A stretch of DNA of 64,000 bases from CAVQJU01 sp963754955 (GCA_963754955.1 CAVWHY010000003.1:310001-374000), one strand, 5' to 3'. Numbered from the stretch's first letter, positions 7,943 to 17,151 are shown. The notes: generated from the sequence alone by a model not told the origin. Made by a program: numbers and translations.

Positions 7943-10603
7943 TTGAACCCAACCGATACCGTGACGAGCCCTGACGGACCCGTGCTCTTGACGCTCGACG
8001 AGATCAGCCGCCTCGTGTCTCCGGGCGGTCACGCATCCGAGACGCTGACGAGCGTCGTCAACCTGATTCGCCGCCGCTTCGACACCGACGTCTGTTCGAT
8101 CTACCTGCTCGAGCCCGACCGCACCAACCTCGTGCTCGCCGCCACGATCGGGCTCCGCCCCGAGAGCGTCGGCCAGGTGCGCATGCGGCTCACCGAGGGT
8201 CTCGCCGGTCTCGTCGCCCAGCAGTTACGGCCGCAGGTCGTCAAAGATGCCACGACGCACCCCCGGTTCAAATACTTCAGCGAGGCGGGAGAGGATCCGT
8301 ACCGCTCGTTTCTCGGCGTGCCGATCGTCGATCGCGGTCTCCTGCAGGGCGTCCTCGTCGTGCAGACCACCGAACCGCGGGACTTCACGCCTGACGAAGT
8401 GCGTGCGTTTGCCGCGGCCGGCGGCCAGCTCGCGCCGATCGTCGGCGATGCCAGGACCATCGGGCAGTTCGTCGCGCCGGCGCACCGGCGGCTCAGCGCG
8501 TTGGCCCAGAACTTATGGTGGAGCTGGGATCCCGACATGACGAGCCTGTTCCGGGAGCTCGATCCGGTGCTGTGGCGGGATCTCGACAGCAACCCGGTCG
8601 CCCTGCTGCAGCAGATGTCGATCGAGCAGATCGAGGAACGCGCCTCCGAGCTGGCGCTGCACAGCCGCATCAACTACGGATACCGCCGCATGCTGGAATA
8701 TCTCCAGTCGCGGAGCACGTGGGGCGCCCGTCATGCGGGCGTGCTGTGGGCGCGGCCCGTCGCGTACTTCTCCGCCGAGTTCGGGATCCACGAATCGCTG
8801 CCCATCTACTCGGGCGGCCTGGGCATCCTGGCCGGCGACCATATCAAGAGTGCGTCGGACCTCGGCATCCCGCTCGTCGGCGTCGGGCTCTATTACGATC
8901 AGGGCTACTTCCGGCAGCGGCTCGACGTCGACGGCTGGCAGCACGAAGACTACCTGGCGCTCGACCATCGCCAGCTGCCGATCCGGCCGGCGCTCGTGGA
9001 CGGCGTGCCCGTCATCGTCTCCGTCGAAACCCGGACCGGGACGATCATGGCGCGCGTCTGGCAGCTGTCGGTCGGCCGCAGCACGCTGCTGCTGCTCGAT
9101 TCGAACGTCGAAGGCAACCAGCCGGAGGACCGCCAGCTCACCTCCCGCCTCTACGGCGGCGACGAGCGCGTACGCATCCGGCAGGAGCTGATGCTCGGCG
9201 TCGGCGGGATGCGCGCGCTCGGCGCGATGGGCATCGCCCCGGGCGTGCTGCACCTGAACGAAGGCCACAGCGCCTTCGCCGCGCTCGAAATGGTCCGGCA
9301 GCGCATGCAGATCGAAGGCGTGGACGCGTGGGAGGCGCTGCGCCGCGTGGCGCCGCAGGTGGTCTTCACCACGCACACCCCCGTGCCGGCCGGCCACGAT
9401 CGTTTTTCCGAACCGCTCGTCGACGAGCATCTGGGTCCGCTGTGCGCTGAGCTCGGCCTCCCCTTCCACGAGCTGATCGGCCTCGGCCGCGTGCACCCGC
9501 ACGACGGCGGCGAGCAGTTCTGCATGACCGTGCTCGCGCTCAAGGCGAGCCATCGCGCCAACGCGGTTTCGTCGCTCCACGGCCAGGTCTCACGCGCGAT
9601 GTGGGCCGGCCTCTATCCCGGCTCCACCGACGATCGCGTCCCCATCGGGCACATTACCAACGGAGTCCATGTCCACACGTGGCTGGCCCCGCAAATGCGT
9701 CAGGTTTACGACCGTCATCTCGGCCCCGACTGGCCCATGAACGCGAGCCACGGCAGCCTCTGGGACAAGATCGACGGCGTCGACGATGGCGAGTTGTGGG
9801 AAACACATCAGACGCTCAAGGTGCAGCTCATTCAGCTCGCGCGGCGGCGCGCCGCCCGCCAGGCCGAGCGCCGCGGCGAATCAGCGGAGTTCGTCGCGCA
9901 GATGCGAACCGTGCTCAGCCTCGACGCGCTGACCATCGGGTTTGCCCGCCGGTTCGCGACGTACAAACGCGCCAACCTGCTGCTGCAGGACCTCGAGGCC
10001 ATGGAGGCGCTCGTCAACAGCGCGCAAATGCCCATCCAGTTCGTCTTTGCCGGCAAGTCGCATCCGCACGACCGGCCGGGCAAGGAAGTGCTGCAGCAGA
10101 TCGCGCGGCTCATGCACAACCCGCGGTTTGCCGGCAAGGTGCTGTTCATCGAGGATTACGACATCAACGTCGGCCGGCGCCTCGTGCAGGGCGTGGACGT
10201 CTGGCTCAACAACCCGCGGCGTCCGCTCGAGGCGTGCGGCACGAGCGGGCAGAAAGTCGTGTTGAACGGCGGCTTGAACCTGTCGGTGCTCGACGGCTGG
10301 TGGGCGGAAGCCTACGACGGCCTGAACGGCTTCGCGATCGGCGGCGGCGAAACACACGCCGCGATCGACGTCCACGATCGCCGCGATGCCCAGTCGCTGC
10401 TGAACGTGCTGCGCGACGAAGTGATCCCGATGTATTACGAGCGGGACCGGGACGGCCTCCCGCGCGAATGGATCGCGCGCATCAAGCGCGCGATTCGTAC
10501 CCTTGGGTGGCGCTTCAGCGCCGACCGGATGGTGATGGATTACGTCCGGCACGCCTACGTCCCCGCGGCCGGCGGGACCAGCAGCGAAGCTCGGCATTTC
10601 TAG
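7943..10603 (+). CDS. glgP: Alpha-glucan phosphorylase with an N-terminal GAF domain
   Basis: The C-terminal 710 residues are a short-type glycogen/alpha-glucan phosphorylase, releasing glucose 1-phosphate. Visible hallmarks are SALAQNLWWSWDPD at its start, AYFSAEFGIHESLPIYSGG, VLHLNEGHSAF, GFARRFATYKRA and the pyridoxal-phosphate region EACGTSGQKVVLNGG. Residues about 16-167 are a separate GAF domain (TDVCSIYLLEPD, LGVPIVDRGLLQGVLVVQ) that resembles the GAF of PtsP-type sensor enzymes. The start is TTG at 7943, chosen because GGAG lies 8 nt upstream and the GAF domain begins directly after. A GAF front end suggests control by a small ligand. It is monocistronic or precedes the gene at 10661. 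Confidence 0.9.
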   Translation: MNPTDTVTSPDGPVLLTLDEISRLVSPGGHASETLTSVVNLIRRRFDTDVCSIYLLEPDRTNLVLAATIGLRPESVGQVRMRLTEGLAGLVAQQLRPQVVKDATTHPRFKYFSEAGEDPYRSFLGVPIVDRGLLQGVLVVQTTEPRDFTPDEVRAFAAAGGQLAPIVGDARTIGQFVAPAHRRLSALAQNLWWSWDPDMTSLFRELDPVLWRDLDSNPVALLQQMSIEQIEERASELALHSRINYGYRRMLEYLQSRSTWGARHAGVLWARPVAYFSAEFGIHESLPIYSGGLGILAGDHIKSASDLGIPLVGVGLYYDQGYFRQRLDVDGWQHEDYLALDHRQLPIRPALVDGVPVIVSVETRTGTIMARVWQLSVGRSTLLLLDSNVEGNQPEDRQLTSRLYGGDERVRIRQELMLGVGGMRALGAMGIAPGVLHLNEGHSAFAALEMVRQRMQIEGVDAWEALRRVAPQVVFTTHTPVPAGHDRFSEPLVDEHLGPLCAELGLPFHELIGLGRVHPHDGGEQFCMTVLALKASHRANAVSSLHGQVSRAMWAGLYPGSTDDRVPIGHITNGVHVHTWLAPQMRQVYDRHLGPDWPMNASHGSLWDKIDGVDDGELWETHQTLKVQLIQLARRRAARQAERRGESAEFVAQMRTVLSLDALTIGFARRFATYKRANLLLQDLEAMEALVNSAQMPIQFVFAGKSHPHDRPGKEVLQQIARLMHNPRFAGKVLFIEDYDINVGRRLVQGVDVWLNNPRRPLEACGTSGQKVVLNGGLNLSVLDGWWAEAYDGLNGFAIGGGETHAAIDVHDRRDAQSLLNVLRDEVIPMYYERDRDGLPREWIARIKRAIRTLGWRFSADRMVMDYVRHAYVPAAGGTSSEARHF

Positions 10604-10660
10604 AATTGCCGTCGTTCGCCTTCCGGGTCGCAGCGGTATAGTTGCCGCCGGGGGTGACAC

Positions 10661-11737
10661 GTGGCTGACGCCGCTGACGTCGGATTGGAACAATTCAACG
10701 ACGAAGACCGGCGTTACGCCGGCTCGCGGTTCCGCGACGTCGTGGATGCGCTGTTTGCGAATCCCTATCAGGCCGTGTGGGGCCGCGCGGGCGAACCACC
10801 GCTGCCTATCCAGGACGTCACGATCAGGAGCGTCTTCGGCGGCCTGCTGGCGCATGCCAGGCCCAACCGCTTCGAGGACGCCTCGGCTCGCACGCTCGAC
10901 TCCGGTGCCGATCTCCGCTGGGGTCCTGACCGAAAAGGATTCGCGCGGCTGCTGCATCCGAATGGCGTCTGCCTCGTCGGACGCTGGCAGATCACCGAAG
11001 ATACGCCATACTCGGGATACTTCGCGCGCGGGCGGACGGCACTCGCCGTGGCGCGCTACTCGAGCGGCGCGGGGGGCCCGCTGCGCGGCCGGGTCCGCTC
11101 GCTGGCGCTTGTCGGCAAGCTCTTTCCGACAACGGACCCGGATCACCCGACGCCGCTTCGAACCGCGAACTTCATCACGCAGGAAGATATCGGCGGGGCA
11201 CGGAGCGACTCCATCAACGTCGCCGAACTTCGGAACGCACCCGACGTCACCGTGTTCCGCCGAGGTCCCGCCGGGACAATCCTGATCAAGATCGCCAGCG
11301 TCTTCCGGCACGTGGACAAACAGCCCACCATCCGTCAGCTCTACCCGATCGCGGAGCTCGGGAAGCCCGCGGGCGAGCCGACGAAGGCCCCCGAATTCAT
11401 GCGGCTTCTCCTCGCGCAGGGGCAGCCGGAGATTCCCGGCGCCGAGCTCGACGTCCGGGACGAAGTCATGGCCCACATCTTCGACAAGGGCGATCCCGCG
11501 CCGAAGCGGACGCTCACCTTTGCCATCGAAGTCACCGACGACGGGAAGACGTCGGGGTCGCCGTTCCGGGTGCGCCGTACATTTCAGAACTGGCGGCGGA
11601 TTGGCACGCTCGTCTTCGACAACGCCGTGGTGTCGTACAACGGCGATGCCGTCATCCATTTCACGCATCCGACGTGGCGGCAGGACCGCAACGATCCGGC
11701 GACCGCCACGCGGGTCGATGGCGTGAAAGCCCGGTGA
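10661..11737 (+). CDS. Conserved hypothetical protein, possibly catalase-fold
   Basis: A 358-residue protein with no signal peptide. The segment ICL-type HPNGVCLVGRWQITEDTP, then YSGYFARGRTALAVARYSS, RSLALVGKLFPTTDP and TANFITQEDIGG, faintly resembles the N-terminal part of haem catalase-fold proteins, and IRQLYPIAELGKP is a strongly patterned segment. The catalytic His and Asn of true catalases could not be placed, so function is unknown. A GTG start at 10661 is preceded by a purine-rich GGGGGTGA and, further up, by TATAGT at 10637-10642, which could be a -10 element. It meets arsC-like gene 11741 tail to tail with a 3-bp gap. Confidence 0.6.
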   Translation: MADAADVGLEQFNDEDRRYAGSRFRDVVDALFANPYQAVWGRAGEPPLPIQDVTIRSVFGGLLAHARPNRFEDASARTLDSGADLRWGPDRKGFARLLHPNGVCLVGRWQITEDTPYSGYFARGRTALAVARYSSGAGGPLRGRVRSLALVGKLFPTTDPDHPTPLRTANFITQEDIGGARSDSINVAELRNAPDVTVFRRGPAGTILIKIASVFRHVDKQPTIRQLYPIAELGKPAGEPTKAPEFMRLLLAQGQPEIPGAELDVRDEVMAHIFDKGDPAPKRTLTFAIEVTDDGKTSGSPFRVRRTFQNWRRIGTLVFDNAVVSYNGDAVIHFTHPTWRQDRNDPATATRVDGVKAR

Positions 11738-11740
11738 GGG

Positions 11741-12085
11741 TTAGAGGATTTCCTTCAGCCGTTCCGCGGGGCGTGCGAGGATCGCCCGGCTGCCCTTTTC
11801 GACGATCGGGCGCTGAATGAGATCGGGATGGCGCACCATTAGATCCACGATCTCGTCGTCGCTCAGCGTGGCGTCAGCGATCTTCAGCGTCTTGTAAATG
11901 GGCTCCTTCGTCCGGAGCAGGTCTCGAGCCGGCATGCCCATCTTGCGAAGAAGCTCTTTGAGCTTGGCCTTGGGGATCGGGTCCACGTAATAGTTCACGG
12001 CGTCGAAGTCGACGCCGCTTTCCTTGAGCGCCGCGTGCACCTGCCGGCAGGTCGTGCAGGTGGGTTTCTGGTAGATGACGATCAT
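11741..12085 (-). CDS. ArsC/Spx-family thioredoxin-fold protein
   Basis: A 114-residue protein that begins MIVIYQKPTCTTCR: the CX2C pair with the following Arg and the RPIV segment (LIQRPIVEKG) place it in the ArsC/YffB/Spx family. Members are glutaredoxin-coupled arsenate reductases or redox regulators; the CX2C arrangement is closer to the YffB/Spx-like branch than to classical plasmid ArsC, so I give no gene symbol. No arsenic genes are nearby. It is divergent from the zinc-ribbon gene at 12134 with a 48-bp gap. Confidence 0.8.
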   Translation of the reverse strand: MIVIYQKPTCTTCRQVHAALKESGVDFDAVNYYVDPIPKAKLKELLRKMGMPARDLLRTKEPIYKTLKIADATLSDDEIVDLMVRHPDLIQRPIVEKGSRAILARPAERLKEIL

Positions 12086-12133
12086 CCTCCCGACAGGATA
12101 CTTTCTTCCTCAATTCGTTGCTAACATTGGGGG

Positions 12134-12541
12134 ATGGCCCTCGACGAGCGGAACCTGTTCAACGAGAAGTCCGAGACGCGGACCGGCCGCTATACGTGCC
12201 CCAAGTGCCGGCGCGCCGGCGACTACAGCATCCGGTGGGTGCGCCGCTCCAAGAAGGACCGGCTCCCGCCCGGCGCGAACGAGGAAGACCGGGCCAAGTT
12301 CGCCAAGCTGCGCGACTACCTGCTCCGCCTGGACGACGAGGTGGTGTGCAAGGCGTGCGGGAAAAAGTTCGAAATCCCGTCGCAGCACTCCCTCATGTTC
12401 GTGGATCAGCTCGCGGGCCTGCCGAACGACGAGGAGCTTGAACGCGAGATCAGCATCGCGTCGGGCGAGCCGGAACCGGTTCCCGAAAGCAAGCCCGCCC
12501 TGCCGGCCCGATTTACTCGAAAATCGACCGGCTGGAAATAA
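12134..12541 (+). CDS. Small zinc-ribbon protein of unknown function
   Basis: 135 residues with two Cys pairs spaced as a zinc ribbon: CPKC near residue 22 and CKAC near residue 73, separated by a basic linker. The C-terminal third is acidic then Pro-rich and looks disordered. No family name could be assigned. The ATG follows a GGGGG stretch with almost no spacing, so translation initiation may be unusual or leaderless. Divergent from the ArsC-like gene. Confidence 0.6.
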   Translation: MALDERNLFNEKSETRTGRYTCPKCRRAGDYSIRWVRRSKKDRLPPGANEEDRAKFAKLRDYLLRLDDEVVCKACGKKFEIPSQHSLMFVDQLAGLPNDEELEREISIASGEPEPVPESKPALPARFTRKSTGWK

Positions 12542-12607
12542 CTATCCCGCAACCTGCCAGGGCCGTTCGATTGATTCCGAATCTCCGATTCCGGTGATAG
12601 GATCTTC

Positions 12608-12631
12608 AGTCGCGCCCAGTCGGGTGCGACT
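12608..12631 (+). other. Stem-loop in the leader of the second core-MetE gene
   Basis: Arms agtcgcgccc (12608-12617) and gggtgcgact (12622-12631) pair over 10 bp with one mismatch and a 4-nt loop. It lies just upstream of the GAGGAG ribosome-binding site and the ATG at 12650, so it could affect translation or mRNA stability. It does not match any riboswitch I recognise. Confidence 0.5.
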
Positions 12632-12649
12632 GACCGAGGAGACTCCAAC

Positions 12650-13832
12650 ATGTTGAAGGCAACCGCGGGCCTGGTGATGCCCACGACGATCACGGGTTCA
12701 CTGCCGCGTCCGAGCTGGTATACCGAGAACCTGCAGTTGAAATCGTTCCTGGACGCGATGGTGATCAGCCGCTTCCGCGAGCAGTATGTGGATGCGTTGT
12801 CGGTGTATCTGCGCGAGCAGGAAGTGGCGGGGCTGGACATCGTGACCGACGGCGATTGCCGGTTCGACCAGGACGTGGGCGGGCAGAGCTGGACGAGCTA
12901 TCCGCCGCATCACATGAGCGGGTTCGACGCGACGCATCCGAAGCTGGCGAAGGTGGGCGCGGGCGGGATCGGGTTTCCGCGCGGCCACATCCTGCACGAT
13001 TATCTCGAAGCGCGCGTGATGCCGCGGATTGTCGGGCCGCTCGGCCCCGGCGAGATGCAGTATGCGGAGATCTGGAAAGCGGCGCAGCGCCTGACGGCCA
13101 AGCCGGTGAAGTTCGGGACGGTGACGCCGGAGCTGGTGGCGTTTGCGGTGCAGGACGAGCACTACAAGGACCTGCCGTCGCGGATCATGGCGATGAGCGA
13201 CGCGTTCAACCAGGAGCTGCACGACCTGGCGGATGCGGGCTGCCCGATCATCCAGATGGAAGAGCCGCAGATCCACCTGCTGGCGGCGCGCGGCTACAAG
13301 GATCCCGGTGATCAACCCCGAGTTCATGCTGAAGGTCTTCAACAACACGGTGAAGGGGCTGCGCGCGAAGACCGAGGTGTGGTGCCACACGTGCTGGGGC
13401 AACCCGAGCCAGCAGCGCATGTTCGCGCAGGTGCAGTCGTACAAGCCGGCGCTCGAGCTGCTGAACCAGGTGGACGCCGACGTGATCACGTTCGAGATGG
13501 CGAGCAGCCAGTGCGCGGATCTCGAGGACGTCGGCAAGCACATCACGCACATGAAGGTGGGGATCGGGGCGATCGACCATCACACGCTGCAGGTGGAATC
13601 GCCCGACGAGGTGGCGGCGCTGGTGAAGCGGGCGCTGCAGGTGATCCCGAAGGAGCGGCTGATTCTGTCGTCGGACTGCGGGATGGGCCGGGAAGGCATG
13701 TCGCGGCGGCATGCGTTCTACAAGATGGTGGCGCTGGTGCAGGGCGTGAACAAGGTGAAGCAGGAACTGGGCCTGCCGATGACGCCGAGCCCGGCCGCCG
13801 ATCCGAAGTTCTCGCTGATCAGAACCGCGTAG
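12650..13832 (+). CDS. Cobalamin-independent methionine synthase family protein (core-MetE), one apparent frameshift
   Basis: After dropping one surplus C near 13305 (GYKD-PVINPEFMLKVF) this is a 393-residue MetE C-terminal-type barrel. The zinc site is intact: His and Cys in WCHTCWGN, Glu in FEMASS, Cys in SSDCGMG. It is longer than the protein at 1455 and has a distinct WTSYPPHHMSGF segment, so it belongs to a different subfamily and may act on another thiol or methyl donor (the fold also includes epoxyalkane:CoM transferase). It is followed on the same strand by a Gfo/Idh/MocA oxidoreductase and an EboE-like barrel, separated only by 7-bp repeats; a shared pathway is plausible but unproven. 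Confidence 0.8.
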
Positions 13833-13900
13833 AGGGTAGAGGGTAGAGGTCGGGGGGCTGGACGGACTGCTGACTGCTGACTGCCGACTGGAGACTGAGC
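13829..13900 (+). repeat. Two adjacent 7-bp repeat arrays
   Basis: Three gtagagg units (13829-13849) are followed by five units starting with actg (13866-13900: actgctg, actgctg, actgccg, actggag, actgagc). The stop codon TAG of the upstream gene is within the first unit. The second array is the reverse complement in type of the array at 16128, so the two enclose the oxidoreductase and EboE-like genes in inverted orientation. Confidence 0.85.
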
Positions 13901-13904
13901 GCAC

Positions 13905-14927
13905 ATGATTCACGCGGCGATGGTGGGGTTGGGGTGGTGGGGCAAGACGCTGGTCGAGTCGGTCCAGGGGACCAGCGAGGCGATCCAGTTCGTGGCGGGC
14001 GCATCCCGCACACAAGCGGACGACCACCGGGCGTTTGCCGCGACGCATGGGCTGACGCTGCACGCCTCCTATGAGCAGGTGCTGGCGGATCCGCGCGTCG
14101 AGGCGGTGGTGCTGGCGACGCCGCATTCGCTGCACAGCCCGCAGGTGATCGCGGCGGCGAAGGCCGGCAAGCATGTGTTCTGCGAGAAACCGTTCGCGCT
14201 GACGAAAGCCGATGCGGCCGCGGCGGTGGCGGCGACGCAGGCGGCCGGCGTGACGCTGGGGCTCGGCTACAACCGCCGGTTTCATCCCGAGATGACGAAG
14301 CTGCGCGAGCAGGTGCGCAGCGGCGCGCTGGGGACGATTCTCCACGTCGAAGCGACGATGACGTTTCCCAACGGGTTGTTTCTCAAGCCCGACGCGTGGC
14401 GCGCGGCGAAGGACGAGACGCCGTGCGGCGCGCTGACGCCGATGGGGGTGCACGCCATCGACGGGATGATCGACCTGTGCGGGCCGATTCGCCAGGTGTA
14501 CTGCCAGAGCTTCCGGCGCGTGGTGCCGGTGGACAGCGACGACACGACGTCGATGCTGTTCCGGATGCAGGACGGGATGTCGGGGTACCTGGGCACGATG
14601 ACGGCGACGGGCCCGGGGTTCAGCTTCCAGGTGTTCGGGTCGACGGGGTCGGTGCGGCTGGAAGGGATGACGCACGTGGCGGGGGCCTCCTCGGAGGAAC
14701 GCCGGACCCGGTTGTTCGGGACGTGCAAGTTTCAACCGATCAAGGGCGAGGCGGTGGTCTGGGAAGCGGCCCGGCTCGACGTCACGCGCGCGTGTCTCGA
14801 GGCCTTCGCGGACGCCGCCAGCGGCGGCGCGCCCTTCCCCATTCCCCTCGACCAGATGATTCACGGCGCGGCCGTGACCGAGGCGGTCGTTCGATCGGCC
14901 GCGTCGGGCAATGTAGAAAAGGTGTAG
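13905..14927 (+). CDS. Gfo/Idh/MocA family oxidoreductase
   Basis: 340 residues. The Rossmann start MIHAAMVGLGWWGKTLVE and the AGKHVFCEKPFALT segment (EKP lysine) are diagnostic for this NAD(P)-dependent family, which oxidises or reduces sugars, inositols and related polyols. The C-terminal domain carries GVHAIDGMIDLCG, where the His is the usual catalytic residue. The gene is followed after 1 bp by the EboE-like gene, suggesting translational coupling. Substrate unknown; the TIM-barrel partner suggests a sugar- or cyclitol-like compound. Confidence 0.88.
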   Translation: MIHAAMVGLGWWGKTLVESVQGTSEAIQFVAGASRTQADDHRAFAATHGLTLHASYEQVLADPRVEAVVLATPHSLHSPQVIAAAKAGKHVFCEKPFALTKADAAAAVAATQAAGVTLGLGYNRRFHPEMTKLREQVRSGALGTILHVEATMTFPNGLFLKPDAWRAAKDETPCGALTPMGVHAIDGMIDLCGPIRQVYCQSFRRVVPVDSDDTTSMLFRMQDGMSGYLGTMTATGPGFSFQVFGSTGSVRLEGMTHVAGASSEERRTRLFGTCKFQPIKGEAVVWEAARLDVTRACLEAFADAASGGAPFPIPLDQMIHGAAVTEAVVRSAASGNVEKV

Positions 14928-14928
14928 C

Positions 14929-16127
14929 GTGGATCTCGGCAACGGTCTCGGCCATCTGACGTACTCGACACTCGTGCACCCCGCTGACGATTGGGCGCAG
15001 CTCTGGGACTCACTGCAGCGTTATCTGCCGCAGGTGAAGAAACGCATCTCGCCAAACGCGCCGTTCGGCGTCTGCATCCGTTTGTCGCATCTGACTGCGG
15101 CGCAGCTGTCGTCGAGCCAGGCCGAGCGCGACAAGCTGAAAAAGTTCCTGAAGGACCAGGACCTCTACGTCTACACGGCCAATGCCTTCGTCTACGGCGT
15201 CTTCAAGAACACGCAGATCAAGGAGCAGGTTTACGAGCCGGACTGGCGGACCGACGAGCGCCGCGATCTACACGATGCAGGTGGCGGACATCCTCGCCGA
15301 CATCTGTCCTGCCTGGGCCACGCCCTCGATCCAGACGGCCCCGCTCGGGTTCAAGCCGCGCGTCACCGGGCCCGACGTCGTCGACGCCTTCACCGAAAAC
15401 GTGCTGCAGGTCTGCGCGCACCTGGTGAAGCTCGAACAGACGACCGGCAAGCTGCTGACGCTCGGCCTCGAGCCGGAGCCGCGCTGCTATCTGGAGACGA
15501 CCGACGAGACGATCACCTATTTCCAGGAACATCTCTACACCAGCAAATCAGCCAGGCGCCTGGCAAAGCTCGCCGGTATCCCGATGGACACGGCGATTGC
15601 CGGTCTTCGACGCCATCTCGGCATCGTGTTCGACATCGGCCATCAGGCGGTGGGATTCGAAGACATCCCGCAGTCGCTGCAGAAGCTGGTCGATGCGGGC
15701 ATCCCGATTGTGAAGCTGCAGGAAGCGGCCTCGATGTACATCGGCGAGGTCACCGACGAGAAGATCGAGGCCCTGCAACGGTTCGCCAAGACGATTTATC
15801 TGTCGCAGACGGTTGAATGCCGGGGCGACCATCTCGAGCACTACCTGAACCTCGAGGACGCCTTCGCCGGCTGGAAGACGGACAAGACGCCGCGGCAGTG
15901 GCGGACGCACTTCCACGTGCCGGTGTTCCTGGAGGATTTCGGCCCGCTGCATTCGACGCAGTTTGCGCTCGCCCAGGCGCTGGCCATGCACAAAGCCGAC
16001 GCCGCTCAGCCGCCACCTCGAGATCGAAACCTACACCTTCGACGTGCTCCCCGATCAATACAAAACCGGCGACATCGTCGAATACGTCTGCCGCGAATTG
16101 GAGTGGGTCAAGGCGCAGCTCGCATAG
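14929..16127 (+). CDS. EboE-like TIM-barrel protein (sugar phosphate isomerase/epimerase fold), two apparent frameshifts
   Basis: Dropping one surplus C near 15258 (RTDER-AIYTMQVADIL) and one near 16002 (HKADA-LSRHLEIETYTF) gives a 398-residue protein. The order LTYSTLVHPADDWAQLWDSL, FGVCIRLSHLTA, YVYTANAFVYGVF, VYEPDWRTDER, GLEPEPRCYLETTD and GIVFDIGHQAVGFED matches the EboE family, TIM barrels found with genes for trafficking or processing of secondary metabolites. Metal ligands typical of the fold (Glu in LEPEP, Asp and His in FDIGHQ) are present. It starts at GTG 14929, 1 bp after the oxidoreductase stop. None of the other ebo genes is in this window. Confidence 0.72.
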
Positions 16128-16170
16128 TCAGTCAGCAGTCAGCAGTCGGCAGGCAGCGGTCGGCCCGCAG
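16128..16170 (+). repeat. 7-bp repeat array after the EboE-like gene
   Basis: Six units in perfect 7-bp phase: tcagtca, gcagtca, gcagtcg, gcaggca, gcggtcg, gcccgca. It begins directly after the stop codon and lies between convergent genes. Confidence 0.85.
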
Positions 16171-16172
16171 AA

Positions 16173-16195
16173 GTAGTGCAGGCCTTCAGGCCTGC
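16173..16195 (+). repeat. GTAG-headed REP-like palindrome (type c)
   Basis: GTAG followed by stem gcaggcc (16178-16184), loop ttca, stem ggcctgc (16189-16195). Same type at 21021-21043 (minus) and 46490-46512. It lies between convergent genes and could aid termination. Confidence 0.85.
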
Positions 16196-16203
16196 TTCGT
16201 ATC

Positions 16204-17151
16204 TCACGCCTGCCCGGACAGGCTCCTCAGCAGCCGTCCGGCGTCGTCCAGGTCCGCCGCCTCGTCCGCGTAGGCGCCGCGGTAGTCCGCGGGCAGCAGG
16301 CTCGCAATCGCGAGACCGACGGTGTCCATCATCAGCCGCCGGTCGCCGTTCGCCTTCTCGTGCAGGAGGTGAGCCGGGAATGGCCGGCCGAGGCGGATCG
16401 TGATCGGCACCGAGTGCAGGGCGTTGTCTCCCACCGGGAACAATTCTTCGGTGCCGGCGATTCCCACGGGTAACACCCACGTCCCGGGACCTTCGAGGTA
16501 CCGCGATACGCCTGGCAGCAGCGGCTGCATGCCGTTGCTGCGACTCCGCGTGCCCTCGCCGAACACCAGCAGCGCGTCGCCGAGGCCCAGCCGCTCGTGC
16601 GCGATGTCGATCGACAGGCGCGCCGCGCGGGCGACCTCGCGCGCGTTCATCACGGCGTCCTCCGTCGATAGCGCGCTGCTTTGCGGCGTTTTGATGGTGC
16701 CGAAGCACAGGCTCGAAAATCGCCGCTTCATGCTCGAGTACACCTTCGGTCCGGCGATCACGGTCAACCGGTCCGCAAACGGCGCGGCGCCGAACCGCTG
16801 GAGCAGAATCTCCAGCAGGTTGGCGTCCGAGTACGACAGGTGATTGGCGTAGACGACGACGGGCTGCGCAGCCAGGGCGGCGGCGTGCTCGACGCCGTGC
16901 AAAGCCGACTCGGGGTGCAGCAGGCTGTCGGCCAGGACGTGGTGGATCCGCCGGGCGAGCGGATCGGCCTGGCAGTAGTGCCAGCCGTTGCCGCTGTCAT
17001 CGAGCCGCGCATTGAGCAGGGCCAGCGCCTCCGGTCCGCCTGCGTCGATTTCACGCTCGAGGGCATCCCGGATTGCAGCGAGCGTGCGCGGATCGTGATC
17101 GGCGAGAAACGTGGTGATCGCGTTGACGAGCGTGCTGCGTCCGACGGCCAT
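16204..17151 (-). CDS. Lysophospholipid acyltransferase-like protein (PlsC family)
   Basis: 315 residues. The acyltransferase motif I NHLSYSDA (NHX4D-like) and motif III FGEGTRSRSNG are clear, placing it with glycerol-phosphate acyltransferases of the PlsC type, which transfer an acyl chain to lysophospholipids at the membrane. The N-terminal 80 residues are outside the core domain and are unlike short PlsC proteins. No obvious transmembrane segment at the start. The ATG overlaps the TGA of the upstream amidohydrolase (ATGA), so the two are probably translationally coupled. Confidence 0.8.
   Translation of the reverse strand: MAVGRSTLVNAITTFLADHDPRTLAAIRDALEREIDAGGPEALALLNARLDDSGNGWHYCQADPLARRIHHVLADSLLHPESALHGVEHAAALAAQPVVVYANHLSYSDANLLEILLQRFGAAPFADRLTVIAGPKVYSSMKRRFSSLCFGTIKTPQSSALSTEDAVMNAREVARAARLSIDIAHERLGLGDALLVFGEGTRSRSNGMQPLLPGVSRYLEGPGTWVLPVGIAGTEELFPVGDNALHSVPITIRLGRPFPAHLLHEKANGDRRLMMDTVGLAIASLLPADYRGAYADEAADLDDAGRLLRSLSGQA

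Noticed and set aside
12608..12631. Riboswitch controlling the core-MetE gene
   Set aside because: Only one simple stem-loop was found; no SAM, cobalamin or S-adenosylhomocysteine riboswitch core is visible.
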